64,000 nucleotides of DNA from CAWIHK01 sp963835935 (GTDB lineage Bacteria; Bacteroidota; Ignavibacteria; UBA10030; CAVZMI01): NCBI GenBank assembly GCA_963835935.1, contig CAWIHK010000005.1:434001-498000 (forward strand), read 5' to 3'. The first letter of the stretch is position 1. Each line of letters starts with the position of its first letter. Below are positions 36,170-46,004 of the stretch, piece after piece. The position numbers and the translations under genes were made by a program. The notes below the pieces were generated by a model. It ran no database searches, had not been told where the DNA came from, and worked only from the letters and a program-made list of their open reading frames with translations.

Positions 36170-38334
36170 TGCAACAGGAAGAAACGATCACATCCGGCCG
36201 ACCTGTCAATAGTACCGGCCGCATTCTGATCGTTAAAATTACATTACTGTGCTTCCTTGTTGTAATCGTTATTCGTCTTACCAAGATACAAATTATTGAT
36301 TCATGGAAGTATCAGGAGATCGCCAAACAGCAGTACCAAGAGAAGGTTCCGCTTCCTGCAAATCGCGGCAGCATCTATGACTGCAATGGTAATATACTTG
36401 TTTCCAATACACGATTGGTTTCTTACGCTGCCGATCCAAAAATGATCGGCGACGATGCAGAAGCTGTGGCTTCTCAATTTGCTTCGATATTCCACAAGCC
36501 CGCTGAGTCTTATCTTGCAAAACTGAAAACTGAAAAACGTTTCGTCTGGCTCGAACGAGAATTAATGCCTGATTTAGAACGGTCCAAGCTCATCAATAAA
36601 TTCGAAGGCGTTGTGGAGCTCGATGAGCCTCGACGGTTGTATCACTATGATGATTTTGCCACACAAACAATCGGATTCACGAGCATCGAGAATACCGGCT
36701 TAAGCGGAATCGAATTGCAGTTTAACGAATATCTTCAGGGACGTGACGGTTACGTCATTATGCAGCGTGACGGCCTCGGCAGGAAGCGTCCTTCTGTCGA
36801 TTATCCGCGCATCGATCCTGTGGATGGCAATATGATTACGTTGACACTCGATTTTCAATTGCAATCAATCGTTCAAGAAGAATTGAAGCGCGGTGTAGAA
36901 ACAAATAATGCTCTCGGTGGAATCGCTGTGATGCTCGATCCTCATACCGGCGAAGTGCTCGCGATGGCATCATATCCTACAATCAACCCGAACAAATTGG
37001 AAAATGTCGACATGGCGGCTACAAGAAATCGCCCATTAACTGATATGTTCGAGCCCGGAAGCACCTTTAAACTCGTTCTCACTTCCGCCGCGGTTGATCA
37101 AAAAATTCATACAGCAAGTGATAAAGTATACGCCGAAAAAGGAGTCTACAAAAAAAACGGCCGCATCATACGTGATACAGAACCTCATTGTATGATGACC
37201 TTGCAAGAAGCGTTGGAAGCATCCAGCAACATAGCAATGGCAAAATTTTCAGACGATGTCGGCAAAGAAAAATTTTTCCGCTATGCTCGCGATTATGGCT
37301 TCGGTATGCAAACCGGCATTGAACTGCCCGGCGAGATCAATGGTAAATTGAAAAAGCTTTCACTCTGGTCTCCTGCAACATTGAATTCTATGGCGTATGG
37401 TTATGAAGTTGGCGTGACTCCGATTCAACTGGTGTCTGCCTATGCCGCTCTAGCAAATGGTGGTGAGTTGATGAAACCGTTTGTCGTTAAGAAAATCGTA
37501 GATAAAACAGGAGCATTGTTGTACGAAGGAAAACCGGAAAAAATCCGGCGCGTAATCTCGGAAGAAACAGCACGGCAGCTTCTTCCGATGTTCGAAGGAG
37601 TCGTCGAACGCGGAACAGGAAAAAATGTAAAACTTCAAAGTGTTCGGATTGCAGGCAAAACTGGAACAGCGTCAAAATTAAACGATCAGGGTTATTCGAA
37701 AGAAAATTATCTTGCTTCATTCATCGGATTCTTTCCTGTCGAGAATCCGAAAATAGTTTTGCTTGTTATGATCGACACGCCGCGTGCCGGAAAAATATTT
37801 GGCGGACTCGTAAGCGGTCCGGTATTTCGCGCGATAGCAGAAAGAATTATTAATACATGGGAACCTCAATCGTCTAACCTTCCAGAAAACATTATCGCAA
37901 AACAAAATGTGGAATCTTCACAACAGGGAAATGAAATTACGGTTCCGGACGTTAGATATCTCGATCGAACATTCGCGCAGGAAATTTTAGCATCATCAGG
38001 CATGACCGTTGATTGGAAAGGCGAAGGAAACTTAGTGATCAATCAAACACCGGCGCCAGGAGTCCGAATCGCAAAGTCGGACCATCTGCAGGTTATTCTT
38101 GATTCCAATGAAGAACAATCGACACAACCATCGATCGCCAGAATGCCGGAGCTCCGTGGGTATTCAATCCGCCGTGCAATAAATGTGCTTGCATCCGATG
38201 GGTGCGATATTTACGTGAATGGCTGCGGTGTGGTTGTCCGGCAATCGTTACCATCAGGTGAAAAGATGAAACCTGGAAGTCGAATCATTCTGTGGTGTGA
38301 ACCTCGAATGCCAATTGCAATGGAGGCAAAATAA
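36166..38334 (+). CDS. ftsI: Septal peptidoglycan transpeptidase (PBP3/FtsI) with PASTA domains
   Basis: A 722-residue class B penicillin-binding protein. One membrane anchor lies at about 19-41, then the pedestal domain beginning ANRGSIYDCNGNIL. The transpeptidase motifs are all present: Ser299-x-x-Lys302 in EPGSTFK, SSN in EASSNIAMAK, and Lys498-Thr-Gly in GKTGTASK. Two C-terminal PASTA modules (about 585-648 and 655-722) make it closer to SpoVD/PBP2x-type proteins than to E. coli FtsI. It cross-links septal wall with FtsW. It overlaps ftsL by four bases. Confidence 0.95.
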   Translation: MMQQEETITSGRPVNSTGRILIVKITLLCFLVVIVIRLTKIQIIDSWKYQEIAKQQYQEKVPLPANRGSIYDCNGNILVSNTRLVSYAADPKMIGDDAEAVASQFASIFHKPAESYLAKLKTEKRFVWLERELMPDLERSKLINKFEGVVELDEPRRLYHYDDFATQTIGFTSIENTGLSGIELQFNEYLQGRDGYVIMQRDGLGRKRPSVDYPRIDPVDGNMITLTLDFQLQSIVQEELKRGVETNNALGGIAVMLDPHTGEVLAMASYPTINPNKLENVDMAATRNRPLTDMFEPGSTFKLVLTSAAVDQKIHTASDKVYAEKGVYKKNGRIIRDTEPHCMMTLQEALEASSNIAMAKFSDDVGKEKFFRYARDYGFGMQTGIELPGEINGKLKKLSLWSPATLNSMAYGYEVGVTPIQLVSAYAALANGGELMKPFVVKKIVDKTGALLYEGKPEKIRRVISEETARQLLPMFEGVVERGTGKNVKLQSVRIAGKTGTASKLNDQGYSKENYLASFIGFFPVENPKIVLLVMIDTPRAGKIFGGLVSGPVFRAIAERIINTWEPQSSNLPENIIAKQNVESSQQGNEITVPDVRYLDRTFAQEILASSGMTVDWKGEGNLVINQTPAPGVRIAKSDHLQVILDSNEEQSTQPSIARMPELRGYSIRRAINVLASDGCDIYVNGCGVVVRQSLPSGEKMKPGSRIILWCEPRMPIAMEAK

Positions 38335-38335
38335 T

Positions 38336-39841
38336 ATGAATCTCAGCCTTCTTTTGGAGGGAGTTCCAGTTGCAAAAGTATTCCAAACTGTTTTCGGACA
38401 GATGGTGCAAACGCACGATGTTCACGTCAGCCATATCGTCTATGATTCTCGGAAGGTCGATGTTGGCGACTTATTTGTTGCAATCCGCGGATCCGAAGTA
38501 GATGGACATCTTTTTATCAAAGATGCCATCGATAAAGGCGCAAAGGTCGTCGTCCTGGAAGATGATTCGGCGCTTCCCGATTCGTATTTCATGCATACGG
38601 GTGTGGTGAAGATCGTCACGTCGAATGCGCGGAAAACTTTGGCGTTAATGAGTAGAAATTTCTATGGAAACCCGCAATCAAAATTGCGGCTGATCGGGGT
38701 CACGGGAACGAATGGAAAAACAACGACCACGCATCTGATTAAATCGATCCTGGAAGAAAGTGGAGAGAAAGTGGGATTGATCGGAACGATCGCTTACGTG
38801 ATTGGAAACAAGGAAATTCCCGCAACACATACGACACCGGAATCACTGGAGTTGAATCAGTTGCTGGCAGAAATGCTTTCAGAAGGATGCACATCGGTTG
38901 TGATGGAAGTTTCGTCACACTCGCTGGTTCTTGATCGTGTTTACGGATTCGAATTCGACGCGGCGGTTTTTACAAATTTAACGCAGGACCATCTCGATTT
39001 TCATAAGACCATGGATGAATATGCAAAAGCAAAAAAAATATTATTCGATTCATTATCAGATCAAGCGTTCGCTGTTGTCAATGCCGACGATGAATGGAGC
39101 GAAAAAATTATCACATCTACAAAATCTCCGGTGATGCTTTATGCAATCAGTAAACCGGCAAAACTTCAGGCCGTCGATATCGTTCTCGGATTTGATCAGA
39201 CGACCTACACAATTAAAACAACAGAAAAATCGGTCAATATCACTTCGCCATTAATTGGACGTTTTAATATTTACAACACGCTGGCGGCGTATGGTGTTTG
39301 CTCCGGTTGCGGAATTTCGGATGCTGTAATTCTTCGCGGCCTGCAAAAGCAAGAAAATGTTCGCGGCCGTTTTGAACGTATCCGTTCGCAAAAAGGATGG
39401 ACGGCTGTTGTAGATTATGCTCACACACCCGACGCGCTTGATAAATGCCTCAGGGCAATTCATGATATATTCCCTGAAAATCGTTCCGGAAAAATAATAA
39501 CCGTGTTCGGTGCCGGCGGTGATCGCGACAGAACCAAACGAAAAAAAATGGGCTCGATCACGGCAGAACTGAGCGATGTTGTTATAGTCACATCCGATAA
39601 TCCGCGCACCGAAGATCCCGAAAAAATTATCGATGATATTATGGAAGGAATTCCGGCAGCCGCTCATTGCATTCGTGAAACTAACCGGCATAAAGCGATT
39701 GAGATGGCGTTAACGATGGCTAAGTCCGGCGATGTTGTTATACTTGCCGGTAAGGGTCATGAGAATTATCAAGTGATTGGAAAACAAAAACATCATTTCG
39801 ACGATAGAGAGGAAGTTCAGAATTTTATTAACCGTACGTGA
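38336..39841 (+). CDS. murE: UDP-MurNAc-tripeptide synthetase (meso-DAP-adding)
   Basis: MurE adds the third peptide residue to UDP-MurNAc-L-Ala-D-Glu. The chosen ATG has GGAGG at the right distance and gives 501 residues. The ATP site is GVTGTNGKTTTTHL, the carbamylated-Lys and Mg region HTTPESLELN follows, and the DNPR motif in TSDNPRTEDP marks specificity for meso-diaminopimelate instead of lysine. This supports a Gram-negative-type wall. Its 3' end overlaps the possible murF start. Confidence 0.96.
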   Translation: MNLSLLLEGVPVAKVFQTVFGQMVQTHDVHVSHIVYDSRKVDVGDLFVAIRGSEVDGHLFIKDAIDKGAKVVVLEDDSALPDSYFMHTGVVKIVTSNARKTLALMSRNFYGNPQSKLRLIGVTGTNGKTTTTHLIKSILEESGEKVGLIGTIAYVIGNKEIPATHTTPESLELNQLLAEMLSEGCTSVVMEVSSHSLVLDRVYGFEFDAAVFTNLTQDHLDFHKTMDEYAKAKKILFDSLSDQAFAVVNADDEWSEKIITSTKSPVMLYAISKPAKLQAVDIVLGFDQTTYTIKTTEKSVNITSPLIGRFNIYNTLAAYGVCSGCGISDAVILRGLQKQENVRGRFERIRSQKGWTAVVDYAHTPDALDKCLRAIHDIFPENRSGKIITVFGAGGDRDRTKRKKMGSITAELSDVVIVTSDNPRTEDPEKIIDDIMEGIPAAAHCIRETNRHKAIEMALTMAKSGDVVILAGKGHENYQVIGKQKHHFDDREEVQNFINRT

Positions 39842-41216
39842 CATACTTTCGATTCCCCATCGGGCATTTCATAACCGGAGAAGTTCCGGTCTGTTTCGCG
39901 GAGTGTCGACCGATTCGCGTGCGATCGAAAACGGAAATCTGTTCATCGCGTTACGGGGTGAAAAATTCGACGGACATGCTTTCATTGAAGCCGCGTTGAA
40001 AGCAGGCGCCGCAGGTGTGGTTGTCGATGAACAAGGATTCAATGAATATTGCAGTAAGCTCACGGTTCCGACGCTTGTTGTCCGTGATACGACAAAATAT
40101 TTCCAACAATTAGCGCGTTTGTACCGGCAGAAGTTTTCTCTTCCAATCGTTGCGGTAGCTGGAAGCAATGGTAAAACAACAACAAAAGATATGATCGCTG
40201 CAGTCCTTAAAAAAAGATATTCGGTATTGAAGACCGAAGGAAATTTTAATAACCACATTGGAGTGCCGCAAACGCTTTTCCGGCTGAACCGGTCTCATGA
40301 TATCGCCATCGTTGAAATGGGAACGAATCATTCCGGCGAACTTGAAACGCTGGCGGAAATCGTTAACCCGACACATGCAGTTATCACATCGATCGGACGC
40401 GAACATCTGGAATTTTTCCACGATCTCGATGGAGTCGCAGCCGAAGAAGGTGCCGTATTTTCAGGTGGAAACTTAACCAAAAATAGATTCGGATTTGTAA
40501 ATATTGATGATTACCGCATTCGTGCGCAAGCTTCAAAACTCAGCCGGAAATTAAAGTATGGATTTAATTCTTCGTGTGCCGATGTGTGCGGTAAAATTAT
40601 CGAAACTGATTCTCGCGGTTGCGCCGTATTCCAATTTACAACACGACGAATGGTGCAGCCGCTGACTGTGCGATTACAGGCTCCGGGAATTCATAACGCC
40701 GCAAATGGGTTGACTGCTGCTGCAATTGGTATTTCATTTGGAATCCCGAAGAAACTTGTTGTTCAAGCTTTAGAAGAATTTTCCGCAAGTTCAAAACGTA
40801 CTGAAATAATTCAAGCAGGAAAAGCTACGATTCTGAACGATACATACAATTCCAATCCGGACTCAGTCATTGCGGCGTTGAAGACAATGTACAGCATCGC
40901 TACTTCAGGGAAAAAAATAATCGCTCTCGGCGATATGCTCGAGCTCGGTTCGCACGCCGAACATGAACATGCAAAAATCGGAGTTGAAGTCGCGGATCTC
41001 GGATTCGAATTTTTATTCACGTACGGGCCGCTTTCACAATTTACTTATGAAGCTTCGAAACTGGCGTTCTCGAAACATTTTAAAAACAAAACAGAGTTAA
41101 TCGATGAACTTTGTTCGATTGTTGAACCGGGAGATGCCGTGTTAATTAAAGGTTCTCGCGGAATGAAGATGGAAGAAGTAACAACGAAACTCGTTGAATA
41201 TCTAAAACAACGGTGA
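39777..41216 (+). CDS. murF: UDP-MurNAc-pentapeptide synthetase MurF
   Basis: MurF adds D-Ala-D-Ala to the UDP-MurNAc-tripeptide. Signatures: RGVSTDSRAIENGNLFIALRGEKFDGHAF, the ATP loop AGSNGKTTTKDM, NFNNHIGVP, and LNDTYNSNPDS. The start is a problem: no ATG or GTG lies where the family begins. The outermost start is a TTG that overlaps murE by 65 bases. The protein start expected by homology (about LLTVRDIL) falls on an ATT at 39822 that has AGGAAG six bases upstream. ATT is a rare but known start codon; a sequence error is the alternative. The rest of the gene is intact (up to 479 residues). Confidence 0.93.
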   Translation: MENKNIISTIERKFRILLTVRDILSIPHRAFHNRRSSGLFRGVSTDSRAIENGNLFIALRGEKFDGHAFIEAALKAGAAGVVVDEQGFNEYCSKLTVPTLVVRDTTKYFQQLARLYRQKFSLPIVAVAGSNGKTTTKDMIAAVLKKRYSVLKTEGNFNNHIGVPQTLFRLNRSHDIAIVEMGTNHSGELETLAEIVNPTHAVITSIGREHLEFFHDLDGVAAEEGAVFSGGNLTKNRFGFVNIDDYRIRAQASKLSRKLKYGFNSSCADVCGKIIETDSRGCAVFQFTTRRMVQPLTVRLQAPGIHNAANGLTAAAIGISFGIPKKLVVQALEEFSASSKRTEIIQAGKATILNDTYNSNPDSVIAALKTMYSIATSGKKIIALGDMLELGSHAEHEHAKIGVEVADLGFEFLFTYGPLSQFTYEASKLAFSKHFKNKTELIDELCSIVEPGDAVLIKGSRGMKMEEVTTKLVEYLKQR

Positions 41217-41220
41217 TACG

Positions 41221-42336
41221 ATGCTTTATTATTTTTTTAATTTGATTGAAAAATTATATGCACCGCCGGGATTCAGTCTTTTCCGGTATATAACATTTCG
41301 TGCGGCAGCGGCTGCTATCACAGCTTTGTTAATTTCTTTTATCGCAGGCCCAAAAATAATTGCTCTTCTTAAAAAACACCAGATCGGGGAAGCGGCAAAA
41401 ACGGAAGCCCCGAAAAGCCATTTGAGCAAAGCGGGTACTCCGACAATGGGAGGGCTCATTGTTCTTCTCTCAGTTTTAGTTCCGACTATCCTATGGGCTG
41501 ATCTAAGAAATATGTACGTTCTACTTATTGTTCTCGTCACCTCCGGGCTTGGCGTGGTAGGATTTCTGGATGATTATCTTAAAGTGGTCAAGAAAAAAAG
41601 AAAAGGCCTTATCGGCATTTATAAAATAATCGGACAGGTAACGATCGGAACGATTGTCGGCGCCGTGCTATATTTTTCTCCGGAACTGAAATCGGCTGCG
41701 GCAAATACGATTACGACAGTTCCATTTTTTAAAAATCTGGAATTCAACTTCGGAATATTTTATATCCCGATGGTGATTTTTGTTATCACATACACTTCAA
41801 ACGCTGTGAATCTTACGGATGGGCTCGATGGCCTTGCGATCGGGACTGTCGGCATCGTCGCTCTCACATTGGCGGTCGTCGCTTACATCAGCGGCAATAT
41901 CGAGTTCAGCAGGTACCTGAATATAATTTATCTGCGTGGTAACGGCGAATTGACAATTTACTGTTCAGCGTTGGTCGGAGCCGCGCTCGGTTTTTTATGG
42001 TACAACGCTTATCCCGCACAAGTTTTTATGGGAGATACAGGTTCGCTTGCGCTTGGCGGTGCGGTTGGTGCGATATGCATTATGATAAAAAAAGAATTCC
42101 TGCTGCCCGTTCTTGGCGGAATCTTTTTAGCGGAGACGATGTCGGTCATCATTCAAAAAATTTATTTCAAATACACAAAACGAAAATACGGCGAAGGCCG
42201 CCGGGTTTTCCGGATGGCTCCAATCCACCACCATTTTGAAATGTTGGGATGGAGTGAACCGAAAATTGTCATGAGATTTTATATCATTGCGATCATGCTC
42301 ATGATTTTAAGTCTCGCCACATTCAAGGTACGTTAA
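41221..42336 (+). CDS. mraY: Phospho-MurNAc-pentapeptide translocase MraY
   Basis: MraY moves phospho-MurNAc-pentapeptide from UDP onto undecaprenyl phosphate, making lipid I in the inner membrane. It has 371 residues and about ten membrane helices. Motifs: KAGTPTMGG, LDDYLKVVKKKRKGL with the catalytic Asp pair, NAVNLTDGLDGLAIG, FMGDTGSLALGG, and the HHHFEMLGWSE loop. Four bases separate it from murF and its TAA overlaps the ATG of murD (TAATG). Confidence 0.96.
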   Translation: MLYYFFNLIEKLYAPPGFSLFRYITFRAAAAAITALLISFIAGPKIIALLKKHQIGEAAKTEAPKSHLSKAGTPTMGGLIVLLSVLVPTILWADLRNMYVLLIVLVTSGLGVVGFLDDYLKVVKKKRKGLIGIYKIIGQVTIGTIVGAVLYFSPELKSAAANTITTVPFFKNLEFNFGIFYIPMVIFVITYTSNAVNLTDGLDGLAIGTVGIVALTLAVVAYISGNIEFSRYLNIIYLRGNGELTIYCSALVGAALGFLWYNAYPAQVFMGDTGSLALGGAVGAICIMIKKEFLLPVLGGIFLAETMSVIIQKIYFKYTKRKYGEGRRVFRMAPIHHHFEMLGWSEPKIVMRFYIIAIMLMILSLATFKVR

Positions 42337-43704
42337 TGCAAGCTGACGATATCAAAAAATATTCTTACGCAGTCATCGGTGCAAAGGAAAGCGGTTTAGC
42401 CGTGGCGTTGTTGCTGCAATCGCTTGGAGCAGTTGTGTTCGTTAGTGATACAAGTCAGGAAGAAAATATTCAGGCTGAGATATTCTGTTCTGTCGCGTCA
42501 GGAAATACCGTTTGAAACCGGCAATAATTCTGAAAAAATACTTGAGTACGATATTATAATCGTCAGTCCTGGTGTTCCACTCAAGGCGGCAGTAATTCAA
42601 AAAGCTCGGTCAATGAAAAAGAAAATTTTGGGTGAAATCGAGGTTGCAAGCTGGATATGTAAAGGGCCCATCGTTGCTATTTCCGGCAGTAACGGAAAAA
42701 CAACCACGACCACTCTCACCGGACGAATGTTCTACGATGCGCGAGTGCAACATTTCGTAGCTGGAAATATCGGGAAGGCATTTTCTTCGTGTGTGAGTGA
42801 GAGTAATGAAGAGACCACTTCAATTTTGGAGATCAGTAGTTTTCAACTCGACACCATCGACACATTCCATCCAAAAATTGCAGTGTTGTTAAACATAACT
42901 CCGGATCATCTCGACCGGTACGATCACAAATTTGAAAACTACATTGCTTCGAAAAGCCGCATTTTCATGAATCAGACGATGGAAGATGTTCTTATTTATT
43001 GTGACGATGATCCGGTCACAAAAGAAATCGTGGAAACGAAAGCAATCAACAAAGTCCGACTTTTGCCATTCAGCATACTGCATGAAGTCGGTGAGGGAGC
43101 TTTTGTTTCTGCGAACAATATGATCGTAAGGATAGGAGAAAAGGATTACAACATCATCCCCATAGAGCAAATCTCCGTCAAAGGGGATCATAACATTTAT
43201 AACGCGATGGCGGCAACGCTTGTATCCATGGTTTGTAAGATTTCGCAAGCGTCCATACGTGCAACATTGAAAAATTTTAAAGGGGTTGAACATCGCCTGG
43301 AATTTGTACGTGACCTTGACGGCATCCGCTATATCAACGATTCAAAAGCGACCAATGTCGACGCTGTCTGGTATGCGCTTCGCAGTTTCAATGAACCTCT
43401 GGTAGTACTTTTAGGCGGGCGCGACAAGGGAAACGATTATCGCCGATTATTCGAACCGGTCCGGGAGCATGTTCGAGCAATTATCGCTATCGGAGAATCG
43501 TCAGAAAAAGTTGCGGATAATTTCAAAGGGTATGTGCCGGTTGAAAAAGCAGATACAATGGAACATGCCGTAAATATCGCCCGGACGCAAGCGAAACCGG
43601 GTGATGTCGTACTGCTTTCTCCCGCTTGTGCGTCATTCGATTGGTTCAACAATTATGAACACCGCGGCCGTGTGTTTAAAGACATTGTCCTCAGATTAAA
43701 GTGA
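42336..43704 (+). CDS. murD: UDP-MurNAc-L-Ala D-glutamate ligase MurD, interrupted by a one-base frameshift
   Basis: The natural ATG overlaps the mraY stop and encodes the MurD Rossmann start (YAVIGAKESGLAVALLL, GAVVFVSD). This frame stops at 42513-42515. The +1 frame, open from a TTG at 42424 to the end, carries the rest: YDIIIVSPGVP, the ATP loop SGSNGKTTTTTL, EISSFQLDT, NITPDHLDRY and the C-terminal NDSKATNVDA. Removing one base near 42484 joins them into 455 residues, the usual MurD length. Because murD is single-copy and essential in cell-wall synthesis and the rest is well conserved, a sequencing or assembly indel is the most likely cause. Confidence 0.9.
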
Positions 43705-43707
43705 GCC

Positions 43708-44910
43708 ATGGAAACACAACGTAGTCATATCGATATTTTACTCTTCATCGCAGTGTTGCTCTTGCTCGGTGCGAGTCTTGGTATAGTGTATAGTGCCAGC
43801 TCCTCGATCGCGTATGAGAAATGGAGATCTAGTACTCATTTATTGAATCTTCACTTGATTAAAGTCGTCGTTTCAGTGGGAATAATGATTATTGCCGCAC
43901 GTGTTCCCTATACCGTTTATCCGAAAATCACAAAAATTGTATTGATCATTGCGCTGATTTTCCTCATTGCGACTCTGGCGTTTGGAGGCGAAGTGAAAGG
44001 TGCAAGCCGCTGGCTTCGATTTGGTGGAATCGGATTTCAGCCGTCGGAATTTGCACGATTTGCGCTAATCTTCCACCTCTGCGCATTTCTTGCGCAGAAA
44101 AAAGATCGGTTGGACGATTTTAAAAACACTTTAGTTCCTACTCTCATCTGGATTGGCGGGACAACTTTGCTGGTGTTTCTGCAACCCAATTTTAGCACAG
44201 GTGCTATGATTCTTCTAATCAGTTTCATCTTGCTTTATCTCGGTGGAGTACGTTTGCGACACCTGTGTGCGATAACAATATCGGCGATACCGCTCATCGT
44301 TTTGTATGTCATCAGTGCGCCGTATCGATTGCAGAGAGTGATCGGGTTCATCCACTCAACCACGAAAGGCATTGAGCTAAGTTACCAAGTGAAACAGGCA
44401 ATCGTTGGATTTGGAAATGGCGGTTTATTCGGTGTCGGGCCGGGAAATAGTTTGCAACGTGATTTCTTCCTGCCTGAGTCGTACGGCGATTTTGTATACG
44501 CGATAGCCGGAGAAGAATACGGTTTCATCGGTGCAATACTGATTTTGCTGATATTTGCTTTTATCGTTTTGCGAGGATTCCGGATTGCAAAAAAAACTCA
44601 GAACGACTTCGGGCGGTTACTCGCACTCGGTATCACAGTTGCTGTCGGACTCTACGGATTGGTCAATGCTGCGGTGACAACACACCTGCTTCCGACAACC
44701 GGCCTTCCGATGCCATTCGTAAGTTACGGTGGCTCGTCATTACTTTTTACAGCGTTTGCGATCGGAGTGTTGTTAAATATCTCGACATATACCGACATTC
44801 GTTTGCGTGAACCGGAAGAACAACCGCCGGCGATTTCAGAACAATATTCTCAGATTGGAAGAGTCTATTCTTCGGAAAATACATTTTCAACTGAAGGAGA
44901 TATCAGATGA
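43708..44910 (+). CDS. ftsW: Septal peptidoglycan glycosyltransferase FtsW
   Basis: A SEDS-family polymerase of 400 residues with about ten membrane helices. Motifs: ASRWLRFGGIGFQPSEFARFALI, LQPNFSTGAMIL, SYQVKQAIVGFGNGGLFGVGPGNSLQRDFFLPESYGDFVYAIAGEE in several pieces, and TTGLPMPFVSYGGSSLL. The Asp in the ESYGDFVYA loop lies in the region needed for polymerase activity. It polymerises lipid II with FtsI at the septum. The C-terminal 35 residues are cytoplasmic and polar. It overlaps murG by four bases. Confidence 0.95.
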   Translation: METQRSHIDILLFIAVLLLLGASLGIVYSASSSIAYEKWRSSTHLLNLHLIKVVVSVGIMIIAARVPYTVYPKITKIVLIIALIFLIATLAFGGEVKGASRWLRFGGIGFQPSEFARFALIFHLCAFLAQKKDRLDDFKNTLVPTLIWIGGTTLLVFLQPNFSTGAMILLISFILLYLGGVRLRHLCAITISAIPLIVLYVISAPYRLQRVIGFIHSTTKGIELSYQVKQAIVGFGNGGLFGVGPGNSLQRDFFLPESYGDFVYAIAGEEYGFIGAILILLIFAFIVLRGFRIAKKTQNDFGRLLALGITVAVGLYGLVNAAVTTHLLPTTGLPMPFVSYGGSSLLFTAFAIGVLLNISTYTDIRLREPEEQPPAISEQYSQIGRVYSSENTFSTEGDIR

Positions 44911-46004
44911 AAGTGATATTTGCAGGTGGAGGAACAGGCGGACACGTATTCCCCGCTCTTGCGATCGCGGATGAACTTAAAAAACTCGATGCCGGAGTGG
45001 AAATATTATTCGTCGGGACAAAAGATAAAATTGAAGCTCGGCTTGTTCCTCAAAAGGGATATCTGTTTCGGACAATCTGGATCAGCGGGTTTCGGAGAAG
45101 TCTTGCCCCCAGAAATCTTTTATTTCCTTTGAAGGTAGTTGTGTCGTTTCTTCAATCATTCATCATCATGAAAGGGGTAAAACCGGATGTTGTTGTCGGA
45201 ACCGGCGGCTACGTTTGCGGTCCGGTGTTGTATGTTGCTTCGTTGCTTGGAATACCGACAATAATTCAGGAACAAAATAGTTATCCTGGTGTAACCACTC
45301 GGCTGTTAAGTTCGCGTGCTCAAGAAGTATATTTGATGTTCGAATCGGCTATTCCGCATCTGAAACGGAAAGATAATGTAATAATTTCAGGAAACCCTAC
45401 GCGGGATAATCTTGGAACAGTTTTAAAAGCAGAAGCATTGCAGCGTTTCGGGTTTTCCGATCGGAAAAAAACATTATTGGTACTCGGCGGCAGTCTGGGC
45501 GCCACATCGATCAATAATGCTATTCTAAAAGATATTCAAAAATTTCTCGATGCAGGAATTCAAATTTTGTGGCAAACAGGTGAACAAGATTGCGACAGGA
45601 TTCAACATGCGGTGAAATCATATCCTGATGTTCACGTCTACGCATTTATCGAGTCGATGGAATATGCATATGCTGCTGCTGATTTGGCGTTTTGTCGGGC
45701 AGGAGCAATTACCATTGCAGAATTAACCAGACTTGGTGTTCCCACGGTTTTTGTCCCATATCCGTATGCCGCGGCAAATCATCAGGTGGAGAATGCGAAG
45801 GCGATTGTGAAAGCAGGTGCGGCGGAAATGATCTTCGATTATGAAGCCGACCGAAAAGCGGGAGAGACAATATTAAACTTGATTGCCGACGATACAGCAT
45901 TACAACGAATGCGGAAAAAAAGTTTCGAGTTGGGTAAACCTGGCGCTGCAAAAGCCATCGCCCGTTCTGTTTTACAAATAGGATTGAATCATGAGCGAAG
46001 ATAA
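44907..46004 (+). CDS. murG: Lipid II synthase MurG
   Basis: MurG is a peripheral inner-membrane GT28 glycosyltransferase that adds GlcNAc to lipid I. The 365-residue protein starts KVIFAGGGTGGHVFPALAIADEL with the first Gly loop. GTGGYVCGPVLYVASLLGIPTIIQEQNSYPG comes next in family order, then VLGGSLGATSIN, FCRAGAITIAEL, GVPTVFVPYPYAAANHQ. Overlaps of four bases with ftsW and 14 with the next gene indicate coupling. Confidence 0.96.
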   Translation: MKVIFAGGGTGGHVFPALAIADELKKLDAGVEILFVGTKDKIEARLVPQKGYLFRTIWISGFRRSLAPRNLLFPLKVVVSFLQSFIIMKGVKPDVVVGTGGYVCGPVLYVASLLGIPTIIQEQNSYPGVTTRLLSSRAQEVYLMFESAIPHLKRKDNVIISGNPTRDNLGTVLKAEALQRFGFSDRKKTLLVLGGSLGATSINNAILKDIQKFLDAGIQILWQTGEQDCDRIQHAVKSYPDVHVYAFIESMEYAYAAADLAFCRAGAITIAELTRLGVPTVFVPYPYAAANHQVENAKAIVKAGAAEMIFDYEADRKAGETILNLIADDTALQRMRKKSFELGKPGAAKAIARSVLQIGLNHERR

